From positions 1,482,501-1,546,500 of the forward strand of contig CALZFC010000257.1 in assembly GCA_945643635.1 (NCBI GenBank): DNA of 64,000 nt, in the 5' to 3' direction. A program made the position numbers and the translations under genes. This document shows positions 23,341 through 34,322 of the stretch, piece by piece (the stretch's first letter is position 1; every line of letters begins with the position of its first letter). The notes under the pieces were generated by a model. It searched no databases, had not been told where the DNA came from, and saw only the letters and a program-made list of their open reading frames with translations. The stretch comes from Allodiplogaster sudhausi (taxonomy: Eukaryota; Nematoda; Chromadorea; Rhabditida; Diplogasteridae).

Positions 23341-24665
23341 TGAGAGAAAAAGAGAGGAATGCGATTCACAAGTGCGCCAGCGATCGATGAATATGTGCTT
23401 GCCTTTTCGCTCCGCTTTCTCCTTTCCTCTCCTTCTCTGTCTGCCCCTCCCTCTCTTTCTCTGTCTCTCTTTTTCTCTGTCTCACTCTCTCTTTCTCTCC
23501 CTTATGTCAGACTCTGTTATCCAGGCACAAGAATGTCGACATGGCAAAAGGGACAAGGAGGAATTCCATAAATAAAAATTAACAACTATTCACGAGATAT
23601 TAAAATAGGAAAGTAAAATCAAAAAGAAACCATTAATGCGGCCTTTCAATTCCATGAAGCATTTCGATGTTGTCATATAAAGTTCTTTTTTTTAAGAAAG
23701 TCTACAGAATTAGATGACAACTGTTCTTAATGAAAATAATAATTATCATAAGCAATTGGAAACTGTCTCCTCGAAAATCTTTCCTTTAAGTAAGGCAACG
23801 TGATGTTGGCGGAAGCAGAATTAAAAGAGAGAACAGGACACGACCAGCGTGTGAGGAGGAAAGCCTAAGAAGAATACTCCGCACTTCTTGGCAAGGCGAA
23901 TCGATCAATGTGCGTATGCAGCGAGCGAGTGGAGGAGACATGGGCGCCCCCCTCCGCTGCTCTGAATTGTCTATCTACTCTGCCAATGATGAAGAAAACT
24001 TCCATTTCCGTAGCACCTGTCCAAAAGAGGGGGCAAAAAGACAGGAAAATATATACAAATGAATGATATCTTTTAAAGCTAATAAAGAACAAAATATTTT
24101 TTTCGGAAAAGTACGAGAAAACCTTGTGGAATGGAGCCATTCTGAATGGAGAGAAGAGCGAGCGTTTCTGTGCAGAAAGACGAAGAATGCGCGCACAGCC
24201 CTGGGTGCAGCCGTCATAACAATAGCAGAGAGAGAGAGGAGGCAAGGAAGCGAGAGAGAAAGAGGAGAAAGTGTGAGAGAGAAAGAGATGGAGAGAAAAG
24301 AGAGAGAGAGGCGGAAAAGCAAAGACTCGTAAGAGATGCCGCGCACTCGGCCCAACATACAAACACACTCAGATACTCTCATAAAGTCTGGCCAATAGAA
24401 CAGCATGCTCGCTACAGTTCATTGAGTATATCAAGTCATATTGCAAAATGGAAAAGAAAGCGGTTCATAGAATATACAAAAGAAGGAAAAGAAGAAAAAA
24501 CATACATAAACTGCTTGGACGGAACCCGGTACGAACAGCATACGAAATACGAAAGTAGTCACAACGGAATCGTTTCGCTCAAGCGAACTACCGTATTCCA
24601 TTATGGCATGCGAAAATAAGTCTTGGCTACATACCAAATTTTAATTTCGCGCCATTAGCTTACTG
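22955..24665. other. Upstream of the EMSY-like gene, no confident exon
   Basis: It holds GA tracts (23300-23350, 24225-24320) and CT tracts (23440-23500). A minus-strand stretch at 23870-24005 is open but not conserved to my eye. The EMSY-like promoter should lie here; no TATA box or initiator could be assigned. Confidence 0.4.
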
Positions 24666-24705
24666 CGTAGCAGCCCCCAGCTATAGCTTTAGCTGGGCTG
24701 CTACG
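24666..24705. repeat. Hairpin upstream of RPL19
   Basis: CGTAGCAGCCCCCAGCTATAG is followed by TTTAGCTGGGCTGCTACG, a nearly perfect inverted repeat with a short loop, about 140 bp before the RPL19 start. It could be a small transposon remnant or a regulatory hairpin. Confidence 0.75.
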
Positions 24706-24824
24706 AAATGGCAGCAACGCGCGCACGCAACGCGTAACATGATTCCACAACATGCACATCATTCTTTCTCTCAAGCTACTGTACGCTCACTGCCCTTGCA
24801 ATTTCCTTCGGAGTAAATTGTCTT

Positions 24825-24843
24825 TACACAGCCAGGCCACGGT
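24825..24843 (+). promoter_or_regulatory. Candidate trans-splice acceptor for RPL19
   Basis: TTGTCTTTACACAG ends about 13 nt before the ATG. A pyrimidine-rich acceptor so close to a start codon fits nematode spliced-leader addition to a ribosomal protein mRNA. This is inference from position and sequence. Confidence 0.4.
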
Positions 24844-26614
24844 ATGAGGTGCGTTCTTTTATGCTTGTTGTTTTGTTTTTAATTACTTTTTGTTCCGGGT
24901 TTTAACGCGCTCCAAGGTTTCATATCGGACGGGAGTTTTAGTTGTAACCCGTGCAAAAGGGTTGAAATTTATAAGCCTTGCTTTTTTAAACTTTCATCAG
25001 CTTAATTTGCTTGGAACTAATGACGAAATTTCTTGGGAATTTTTTAAGCAAGCATTTTTTTCTTTTTGTTCTACTATTAAAGGTTTTCATTCTCTAGGGA
25101 TTCATGGAATGTTTTTTAATTGTATACTTTTTGCAGTACCTTGCGCCTGCAGAAGCGGCTGGCTTCGGCCGTGCTGAAATGCGGCAAGAAGAAGGTGTGG
25201 CTCGACCCGAACGAGGTCAACGAAATCTCCAACGCCAACTCGCGCCAGAACATTCGTCGTCTCATCAAGGACGGTCTCATCATCCGCAAGCCGGTCGCCG
25301 TCCACTCGCGTTATCGCGCTCGCAAGAACAACGAGGCGCGCCGCAAGGTGAGCACGAACGCGAGAATATCTTCTATATATGGAGATAATCATAACCCTTG
25401 GGGACTCGGATATATCTTCTGTTTAAAATATTGAGAACCTTCTTTTTCTGCCGGAATTTGGCTGGATATTAAGAAGCCTGACTATCGCTTTTCTGCCTGA
25501 ATTATTTCGCGATTCTTGTGCTTGCATGCTGCAAGTTTCGTAGGATTGTTTTGCTACGGATCTTACAAAAGTTATGCTTTGAAAGTGATCTCAGCTTGCA
25601 AAAGCTAGTTTAGAGGCAGAACGCGCTGTTGTTCCTGTAAAATTTTATTCGGACTAGTTTTGCTTTTATGGGAAGCGAGGGTGTTTTTTTTTACTATTTT
25701 ATTTCGTAGGAAGAATCCATGGCCTATTGTCATTTATGAAACGATCCTCTAACCTTCTAGTTTAGTTTATTTAATTTTTTATTTAAAAAAAGACATGTTC
25801 CACAGCATTGGCTTCCGCTCAGACATTTTATTGAGATATTGCACAACATTGCGCAATGCGATGCAGGGATTGCACAACTTTTGGTTCTGCGCTTTTAGTT
25901 TCTGACAATGGTTTATGTATAGCAGTCCGGATCAACATAACAACAAAGTGTGGGCCATAAGAACTATTTGTAAATATTCAAATAAATAGCAAAATATCAA
26001 TTCCTTCACCCCATTTGCAGGGACGTCACACGGGCTTCGGTAAGCGCCGTGGTACCAAGGATGCTCGTATGCCCGTGAAGGTGCTGTGGATGCGTAGAAT
26101 GCGCGTCCTCCGCCGCCTCCTCAAGAAGTACCGCGAGGCGAAGAAGATCGACAAGCACCTCTACCATGAGCTCTACCTCCGCGCCAAGGGAAACACCTTC
26201 AAGAACAAGAAGAACCTCATGGAGTTCATCTTTAAGAAGAAGGTCGAGAACACCCGCTCCAAGCAGCTCGCGTCAGTTTTTACTCCTATTTTTCATTGAT
26301 TTTTTTTTTGAGTTTCCAGTATAGTTTCTCGGTTTTAATCAAGTCAACAAGCAATGTTTAACGAGTAATTGGTATTATTAAAAGGCTTTTGAATCTTTAG
26401 AGTTTATTGGTTTTGGGTGATATGCTTAAGTGATTACTAAAAGTAACTTGGAGCAATAAAAGTAGTAAGAATCCGACATTTCAGTGACCAGGCCCAGGCC
26501 CGTCGTGACAAGAACAAGGAGGCCCGCAAGAGACGCGAGGAGAGGATCGCAACGAAGAGAAGCGAGTTCCTCCGTAAGATCTCGGAGAGCGAGAAGGTGG
26601 CCGAGAAGAAGTAA
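24844..26614 (+). CDS. rpl-19: 60S ribosomal protein L19 (eL19), complete
   Basis: Structural protein of the large ribosomal subunit. Four exons: 24844-24848 (ATGAG, then GTGCGT), 25137-25347, 26021-26271 and 26485-26614. The spliced product is 198 aa, the same length as C. elegans RPL-19. The five-base first exon supplies Met and two bases of Ser, giving [20 protein letters not shown]. Conserved blocks are [84 protein letters not shown] and the basic tail [15 protein letters not shown]. The exon 3 donor is GTCAGT. Exons are GC rich against AT-rich introns, as expected for a highly expressed gene. It is the likely source of the fragment at 12.66 kb. Confidence 0.97.
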
Positions 26615-26934
26615 ATATGTTGTTTTGTTGTTGATTTCACCATGCCATTGTTATTCTTGTTTGGAGGCAATGAATGTGTGTACCATATGTTGTTGCTGTT
26701 ATTGACAACATGCATGAAAGTAAGTTCGAGAACATTGGTGAGACAAATGGAGTAGAGGGGTATAGTAAAGTGGAGAATCATATTTATTGTAAACTCCTGT
26801 GCGAGGATAGTGTTGCTAAGCTTCAAAACAGATTCTCATAAATGCCTCTAGACTCGGAGAAATGATCTGAGAATGGGACATTCCGTGAATCGCATCAAAG
26901 CTATCATTCAAAAGCTGAACAACATGTTCTTCCT

Positions 26935-26981
<47 letters not shown>

Positions 26982-27486
26982 TCTCTCTCTCTCTTCCTAT
27001 CTTTCTCTCTCTCTCTCTTCCTATCTCTCTCTCTCTATCTATCTATCTATCGCTTTCTCTAGTTATCTCAGTTGTAAAAATTCAATAAAAACAATAAGGA
27101 ATGGTTTCTGATGGAACTGTGAGGATACATGCACTTAAACTCCAATGGACTGCTGCTATTGCAATTGAAAGAAAACATCTCCGCGACATCCGAAAAACGA
27201 GGTTTGAATCTTCTTACAAGACAAAGGAAACAAATAACAGATCTCCAATCGACAACAGCTTACTTAGTAATTGCAGTTTCACGTATAGAAAGAAGGCCTG
27301 CTAAGATGGCTAAGTGGCAGCTAATGTAACTAAATTAAACCTTTTTGCCACGTGATATTAATATAAACAGTTGTGCCTTGAGTTCCGGGAAATAAAATAA
27401 TAGGAGAATGGAACGCAACGAGGAGAGAACGGGAAAGAGGGTGATCGCATTGAGAGCGGGTGGTGAAAGCTGTCAGCTATCCCAGC
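26615..27486. other. RPL19 3' side and spacer
   Basis: This holds the presumed RPL19 3' untranslated sequence and a (CT)n tract at 26939-27060. Short open frames at 27.1-27.4 kb show no conserved sequence. No AATAAA was found directly after the RPL19 stop. Confidence 0.5.
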
Positions 27487-29380
27487 CTACTGAGCGCGGG
27501 AGATGTGGCCAATCTCGTGGCAGTTGCGGCATCGCTTCGGAGTCTCCGATCCCGTCTCGGTGCACTCGTGAGAGATGCGGCCGGGCTGAAATCAGTATGA
27601 TTACTAAATGCGTCGTAATTCCATAGGCTTTGAATCTATGTAAGTACCAAAAATCTATGATTAATTTTAAGCCCCATGAAATACCTGGTAAAACTCCCAT
27701 GTGATCAAAAAAAAATTCCGATAAATCTGAGGAGAGGGGGGGGGGAGGAGTTAAACCCTAACCTTGCCACACTTGTCACACTTCTGGCAACCACCTCCAT
27801 GACCGCCGCCGCCGCCTCCTCCGCAGTTTCTGTATCCACTGCCACCGCCGTATCCGCCGTCACGGCCACCACCGCTGCAAGATGAGCACTCAGGCTGCTG
27901 CTGGCCACCGGCGTCGTCGTGTTCAACTGAATTGTGTTATAGTTGTTCTAATGACGTCATTTCACCTTTTATTTAAAAAATATCTTCCATATAATATGGA
28001 TTATTTCGATCCAAAAATAAAATTGAATTGAATTGCGAATAATTTCAGAATGTTTAAAAGAGCAAATGAAATGAAAGAAAGAAATAAAAGAGAATCACCT
28101 GGTTCATGCTTGAGAAGAGAACGACAACAATCGCAACTAAATGTGCGTTTAGATTATTGAAAGCCAAAATAAATACAAAAATAATAATATTAACATAGTA
28201 TTTATAAAATTTTCCATTCGAGATACACAACCATACATTGTAGAATACTTTTAATCATAACTTTGTTTTCAAATGCTAAAATATTATGAGCTGAAACTTC
28301 TATAAGATTATACTAGTTCTAAAGCTTTTCTATGTACGTTTCATGTTCACATATCTTGAGAAAAGGGGAAAAAAGTGGAATCCAACAAAAGGTTCAAAGC
28401 TACATTGCTACCCTTCCTATCCCCTCTTCCTCCCTCAACCCTAAACCCAACGCCGTCGCACCTGTCACCGAAGGCACTGCGTGAGGAAGAGGGCGCGCGG
28501 CATCGTATGCCTCCTCGGGCTCCTCGACCTCCACTTTGGTGAGGGGAGCGGGAGCGGCTCTTGGAGCGGCGATCACCGGCACGTCGGCTCTTGTTGGCTG
28601 CAGCTTGCGGCGGAGCCTAAAACATAGCTGGAGAATGCACACACAGTATCTGATTATTCCCCTCCTCCTACCTCAACCATAAATTGTAGAATACATTTAA
28701 TCATAACTTTGTTCAAATGCTAAAATATTAACCTTATGCGATCGAGGATCGGCCGGCTTCCCTACGAAGGTAAAACCGGCGTATTGGCTGAACGGAACGG
28801 GGAAGCATCGCTTCACCAGCTCCAGCCACTCCGTCTGCATCTTCTCATTGCTGAAAATAGCGTTTATCTCGAATTGGCTCTCTTTACACTTTGGAGACAC
28901 TCTGTTCCATCTTTTACACATTTTTTTTTGCAATATAAATGAATTAGTTGTTGAGAAATATATTATAAATGTATATATGTACATAGCAAGAAAAGAACTG
29001 ACGTCATATCGATGGGTGGCGCGTCGCATCCGTGCATCGCTGCCTGGTGAAGGTTGACGCTCTTGGACACGCTGCTCTGGTATCTGCAGACGACGCAGTG
29101 GAACTCCTTGTGGGAGTGGTGACTCTTGGCGTGCGCAATCATCCGCCACTTTGGAGCGCCGACCGAACGGAGGAGAGCGCCACACAACTTCATGCAAGGA
29201 TATGAGACCGAGAGAAAAGAGAGGCGAGACAGAGAGAGAAATAGAGGGAGAGAGAGAGAGAGAAAGAGAGAGAGAGTAAGAGAGAGAGAGAAAGAGGGAG
29301 AGAGAGAGAGAGTAATAGAGAGAGAGAGTAAGTTAGAGAGAGAGAGAGAGAGAGTAATGGAGAGAGATTAAGAGAAAGAA

Positions 29381-29420
<40 letters not shown>

Positions 29421-29597
29421 TAATAGAGAGAGAAAGAGAGAAAGAGAGAGAAGCAAACTCTCGATAGAAAAGCTGAAAGGGATAAGCGAAAGAATCCAAC
29501 CTGGCATTGGATGCCGTTCTTCTGATGACGTTGCGCCATCTCCTCGCCTCCGTCGGACGAAGAACTCGAGGAAGACGTCGCCGGCCACTCGCGCTGC
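27487..29597 (-). CDS. Zinc-finger protein exons: two C2H2 fingers, SR-like, Gly-rich and CCHC knuckles
   Basis: Exons (minus): 29597-29501, 29187-29003, 28850-28733, 28616-28469, 27926-27763, 27585-27487, with matching phases. Finger 1 starts QCQLCGALLR and has HAKSHH about 16 residues on. Finger 2 is classical: FHCVVCRYQSSVSKSVNLHQ followed by AAMHG (C-x2-C-x12-H-x4-H). Then come WLELVKRCFPVPFSQYAGFT, an SR-like stretch (RRSKSRSRSPHQ), a GGYGGGSGY region, and two zinc knuckles. Knuckle 1, CDKCGKPGRISHEC, has Arg where the ligand His belongs; knuckle 2, CRNCHEIGHISRAQ, ends at the stop before its last Cys. So the tail is probably non-functional or recently truncated. The SR-to-Gly joint uses a donor GTGACAGG chosen for phase, so the CCHC part could be a separate, decayed CNBP/GLH-type gene. 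Confidence 0.62.
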
Positions 29598-29616
29598 CTG
29601 CAGAGGGAGAAAGAGC

Positions 29617-29663
<47 letters not shown>

Positions 29664-29870
29664 ATAGAGAGAGAGAGAAAGAGAGAGAGAGAGATGGAAA
29701 GAAAGAGCGAGTGAGAAAAAGAAAGAGGAAGAAAGATAGAGAGAGAGAAAGAGATTGAGAATGAGTTTGAGAGTGAGAGAGAAAGAGAGTGAAAATGAGA
29801 GAACGAGAACGCGAATGAGAGAGAGGGGGAGGTGGAGGGAAAGAAAGAGAGAGTGAGATGGAGATATGGA
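29215..29870. repeat. Long (GA)n blocks inside the zinc-finger gene
   Basis: GA tracts at 29215-29460 and 29615-29870 flank the exon at 29501-29597. On the sense strand they are CT and lead directly into that exon's acceptor. Confidence 0.92.
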
Positions 29871-30035
29871 AAGTAATATTGCAATGCTTCTAAATCCCAT
29901 TGAATTATATCTTGTAATCAACATTTACATTATCTTCCCAGCTTGGCAGCCATAACTTCTCAATTTACTTCGTCCACTTGTCCACTCTTACACCATAAAT
30001 ATCAATTGCATTCACTCTGATTCTCTCTGTGTCTT

Positions 30036-30037
<2 letters not shown>

Positions 30038-30077
<40 letters not shown>

Positions 30078-30148
30078 TTATCTCTCTCTCTCCCCCCTCT
30101 ATTTCCCGCTCTCTCTTTCTCTCTCTCCCCTCTCTATTTCTGGCTCTC

Positions 30149-30212
<64 letters not shown>

Positions 30213-30222
30213 GCTAATCCTC
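30038..30222. repeat. (CT)n block beside the coiled-coil exon donor
   Basis: CT-rich on the plus strand, ending about 18 bp from the GTGAGT donor at 30240. It has the opposite strand polarity to the GA block at 29615-29870. Confidence 0.92.
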
Positions 30223-30240
30223 TCTCCCCCTCCCACTCAC

Positions 30241-30837
30241 CAATGTCCGCAGCCGTGTCCACGACGGAGTGCTGTGCGTGTGCGGCGACCAACTTGGCCC
30301 TGAGCTCCAGGATGAGCATCTCTTCGCTCTCCCTCTGCGCCCTTTCCTGCTCGAGCCACGTGGCGACTTGCTGTCGCTCGGCTCTCAGGCGGGCCTGAAC
30401 AGGGGGCAGAAATGGGTGCAGAAGCTACAGTATCCCACACGAATCCGTGCTGGGACCACTTGTGCCTGAATATTACTCCACACTGATCAACCTCCCCTCA
30501 CCTATTGACAGCCTCTATTTTTGCTAAATACTTAAATATCATATTCGTACAATTCTCACGTTCGCATTGTTCTATAATCCCTTCCTCATTCTAACTGTCC
30601 TTCGGCCTGCATCAGCACAGACAGAAATGTAGGCACACAAGCTACAGTATCCCCGGTAATCCGTGCTGGACCAACCACTTCGTCGGCGTGGGACCTCGCG
30701 AGACACTGCGCCCTCTCATCAGCATCTGCGAGTGCTCTCTGCAGCCGATTCCCTGCCTCGAGTGATTCCGCGCAGCTCTCCACGGCCGCTCTTCCCTCGC
30801 TCTCCAGTCGACGAAGTCGCGTCTTCAGCTCGAGCAT
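30241..30837 (-). CDS. Coiled-coil exons, probably upstream part of the zinc-finger gene
   Basis: Two exons join in phase 0: 30837-30676 (from MLELKTRLRRLESEGRAAVE) and 30394-30241 (ARLRAERQQVATWLEQERAQ through HSVVDTAADI). The heptad pattern of Leu/Ala with Glu and Arg runs through both, typical of a parallel coiled coil. The second exon ends with a strong donor GTGAGT in phase 1. The next visible exon at 29597 needs phase 2, so either an exon is missing from my reading or the genes are separate. I do not recognise the protein. The ATG at 30837 may be internal, since the frame is open upstream to an AG at about 30875. Confidence 0.55.
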
Positions 30838-31085
30838 CGTCGCATTTTGGAAGAATAAGATTCCAGTAGCTCTAACCCATAACAGCGCTGTGCCCCCTCA
30901 TCGGAAACCGAAGGCCCGGACCATTTGTACTAAACAGTAACTTCTCTTTACCGTATTATTTTGTTCACTTTGTAACTACCCGGCTTGGCCGTTTGCCCGT
31001 TGGTAGCAGAGGGCCCAAATCCACGCAGGCACTATTTTAGCACTGTACATATGTATGTCTAAGCCCATTCCAATTCACTCCTCAC

Positions 31086-31180
31086 CAGATCGACGATTGC
31101 TATGAGTGGCACTGATGACCCGTCTGCGTCGTCATGCAGAGGCACTGCAGAGTCGTCGAGCAGCACGTCACCAACGACAG
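31086..31180 (-). CDS. Possible further upstream exon
   Basis: Between an acceptor (TTGCCAG) and a good donor (GTGAGG) the minus strand reads VVGDVLLDDSAVPLHDDADG and then SSVPLIAIVDL. Composition and splice sites look real. Its phase does not fit simply to the coiled-coil exons. A second open stretch bounded by AG and GTCAGT lies at about 31392-31495. Confidence 0.35.
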
Positions 31181-31495
31181 CTGGCAATTTGTTTCTTGCT
31201 TACTCTTTTATTGTCCACTTCGCCTCGATGTATTATAAACATCACAATAATAACTCGTTCAATAAAAGACCTTTTCGAAAAAAAAATAACATTATGGAAT
31301 ATTAAATTTGGAACATGTTTAATTTATTACTTTTATACTTTATTTAGTCTTCGCAATACATAATTGGAATAAATATTTGAAAAAAAAACCAGTGGAAAAA
31401 ACTGACCTTCTGGGCGATCCATGAGGAAGAGTTCTCCGCTCGCCAGGTGGGAGAAAGGGAACACTGATCAGGGAAAGCCCTACGCAACCAATGAT

Positions 31496-31599
31496 GGCTG
31501 CGTGACATAATGAACAATGAAAAGTTAATAGGCATAATATACAAACAACTACAAAACAAAATGGGACAGTTCACCATTCTCTCTGTCTCTATCTCTCTC

Positions 31600-31632
<33 letters not shown>

Positions 31633-32337
31633 CTTTCTCTCTCTCTATTTCTCCTTTAAAAAATAAAATAAACCGACTACTATTAGAATAAACCGACTAT
31701 TATCTACAATATTGTGACAGATCCGATTCCTAATGAGAGAAAGAAATAAGATAAGGCCAGTTGTGGATGCATTATTTTCGCGATGCCTTACGTTTAGTAG
31801 AAAGTAGTTTCAGTTAAACTCGCTTCAGTCTCAAAATGTTATCAGTTCCTTCGGTTCCAGCTCAAAACATACGATCATGGCGGACGAATAAACCACCAGG
31901 CAAATTATATGTATTTCCTTAGAGAAATGTTGTTTTTTCTCCGCTAATTTTCAGGAAAAAATTACGAATAAAGAATACATTTGAATGTTGTTAATGAAAT
32001 TTAACACATATGTATATACATCCACAATAAGGTTTACCTTTAGAACTATAGATTGTGTGTCGTTCCCATATCGTCTCCGCTCATTAAACGAGAAATGGAA
32101 TCTGTCTGTTGCTTTTGCTCTCCTTCTTGCATCTTTGAATGTACCATTTATGAATTTCTAATTTATGAATTTACATACATTAATTTATGAAGTTAATGTA
32201 CAGCATCTATGAATTTATGAGAGAGGATAGTTACTGTATGGGCAAGGGTGGCCGGGGGACGACAACATGCGGCCCCGGCCCGGGGGACATGAATAGAGAC
32301 GTTGATTTTACATTTTTACTCACTCCTCTTTGTACCT

Positions 32338-32375
<38 letters not shown>

Positions 32376-32748
32376 TGCTCGCAACTCTCCCCTGATTCTT
32401 ATCAAATCGCCTTTAAGAAACGACGTGAAATTCGTTATGCATCTTAATCCCAAAGCCTCTGAATATTGATTTGACATTCTGAAAAATATTTCAAGAGGGA
32501 TTTGATATATTCCTATGCATATTAATTTTTTTCAGTTATTTCTGTCTTGTTCAAATAATCCATTTTTGTATTCCTTTTTTGGAGAGAAACGTAAACTTTC
32601 CTTTCTTCAGCTTTTTTCATCTTCCAAACGGTTAACTTCGGTGTCGCCTTCGAATTAATCATCGTCGCGAATTGAATATTTTAGGTAACCAGGGTACGGT
32701 TTGAATGTATAAAACACAGCGCTTTGTACCATTCATTTGTTGATAAAT
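31496..32748. other. Noncoding spacer with the first copy of the modular repeat core
   Basis: It holds a CT tract (31575-31655), core module copy 1 at 31855-31900 and another CT tract (32338-32385). No exon is visible. A TATA-like GTATAAAAC lies at about 32707, 40 bp before the ATG of the next fragment. Confidence 0.5.
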
Positions 32749-33047
32749 ATGCCTCCTCCCACTCTTGAGCTCTCCACAGACCCTATAGGATCATTAGTCC
32801 AAGAGCTAATCCAAAAAGTTCTTCAACAACGTCAGTTTAACCATTAGTGACGTGTTAGCAACCTACCTTGGACGGAATTTCGCATACATAGTACTAGTTC
32901 ACTTTGAAGTGATGCACCCAATCCGCTCCTCCCATGTTAAAAAATGGCGGCAAAATTTTCGAAATTTGAAAAAACAGGCGCGAGGTTTGAAAATTTTTTT
33001 CCATAGTAAGTAAAAGTGAATGGATTTCCACTAATCCAATGTGCTGG
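32749..33047 (+). pseudogene. Unknown conserved coding fragment, copy 2
   Basis: An ATG at 32749 opens a 32-codon frame (MPPPTLELSTDPIGSLVQEL to QRQFNH, stop 32845-32847). One base out of frame it continues as SDVLATYLGRNFAYIVLVHF and EVMHPIRSS. It is homologous to the debris at 13385-13812. A TATA-like element upstream suggests the original start of the gene is kept. It is probably a frameshifted pseudogene; an intron hiding the shift is possible but no good splice pair is seen. Confidence 0.5.
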
Positions 33048-33825
33048 GTAAAACAAAAATAATCTTTGAAGAAATAAATTTTTTTTTGGATACTATTATG
33101 CTGCAACAAATATAAAATAAGTAAAAAGAAATATTTTTTTCCTGCACCATTTATTTATTTATTTATTTTTTCGTACATCAAGTTAAAGATGTGACAACAT
33201 ATAGAATACCACGTCATACTATCAGTGCAACTAATGAGAAAGGGGAGGGGGGGGGGTAGGGAAAGGCCGGCAACACTGAACCTCCAGGCATGTGACGTAA
33301 ATAGAGCGGGGGGAGCGACTTCCCGAGGGGTGGGCCAGGCGCCTACAGCACTTGAGGAGTGTGCTGGCGCCACACACCAGGAGGAGCAGAGTGCAGCAAA
33401 GGGGAGTGAAAGTGAGAGAAGGACAGCATAGTTCATATACACGTATGTATATGTAAAGATAAAACAAACTCTCTGCACAGTATAAAATTAAATGAAATAT
33501 AGCATTATAGATTTGAATAATCTATTTGAAAAATGTCTAGAAGCGGAATACTCTCAATATGTTTCTTAAAGATTGTAAGACTATGAGATTGCACTGCGGA
33601 GGACGGAAGAGACATGTATCGACTAGGCAAACGAATGGCAAAACTATTATGACGAATCTGGAGCTTCCAGCGAGGAATATGAAAATTGTGCACCGATACA
33701 CGACCGTTTGAAGCCTTAAAAGTAATAAACTTGCTAAGTTCAACATCTACAAACTGATGCAAAATTTTATAGAAGAATAAAAGATCACTACGAGTGCGTC
33801 TAAGCAAGAGATAAGGGAGAGAGAA

Positions 33826-33983
33826 AATTCTAAGACGAGCATCGTAACAAGGCAGATCAGAGAAAGATAATGGTCTAGAAACGGTGAAGCAACGAATATA
33901 AAGTAATTCTAAGACGAGCATCGTAACAAGGCAGATCAGAGAAAGATAATGGTCTAGAAACGGTGAAGCAACGAATATAAAGT
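33826..33983. repeat. 79-bp perfect tandem duplication in the retrotransposon
   Basis: The unit starting AATTCTAAGACGAGCATCGT occurs at 33826-33904 and 33905-33983 with almost no change. It duplicates part of the RT frame, so it arose after the element stopped being selected. Confidence 0.9.
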
Positions 33984-34228
33984 AATCTCGTAAATACATG
34001 CTGTACATTTTCTAGTTTACGGATCAACTGCTTCTTATAAGGTGACCAAACCACAGATGAGAATTCCAGAATTGGCAAAACATATGCATTATAACATCTG
34101 ATATAAATCAAAGCAGTTTTAGATTTAAGTGATCTAAATAGAGCATATATAAGTACAAGTGCACGACGGCAGATAGATTCAATATGAGCCGTAAAAGAAA
34201 GATCAGAATCAATAAGAATGCCGAGATT

Positions 34229-34322
34229 ACGAACAGGAAGAACGGCAACAGAGAAGTTCGAAGATGGGGTGAGAGGGTACCCCCCATCTTCGAACTTCTC
34301 TGTTGCCGTTCTTCCTGTTCGT
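34229..34322. repeat. Palindrome with 41-bp perfect arms in the retrotransposon
   Basis: Arms 34229-34269 and 34282-34322 are exact reverse complements around a 12-base centre. The arm is RT coding sequence (SNFSVAVLPV), present once in each orientation. It breaks the RT frame and looks like a fold-back insertion. Confidence 0.93.

Noticed and set aside
23865..24406. Minus-strand frames upstream of the EMSY-like gene as extra 5' exons
   Set aside because: They are interrupted, low in conserved features and partly GA/CT tract; the ATG at 22954 with an upstream in-frame stop explains the start.
29190..29924. Long minus-strand open frame of Ser/Leu repeats
   Set aside because: It is a (GA)n microsatellite read as SLSLSL. 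The same holds for the frames at 1274, 9060, 18982, 19553, 42550 and 61926. They reflect base composition, not genes.
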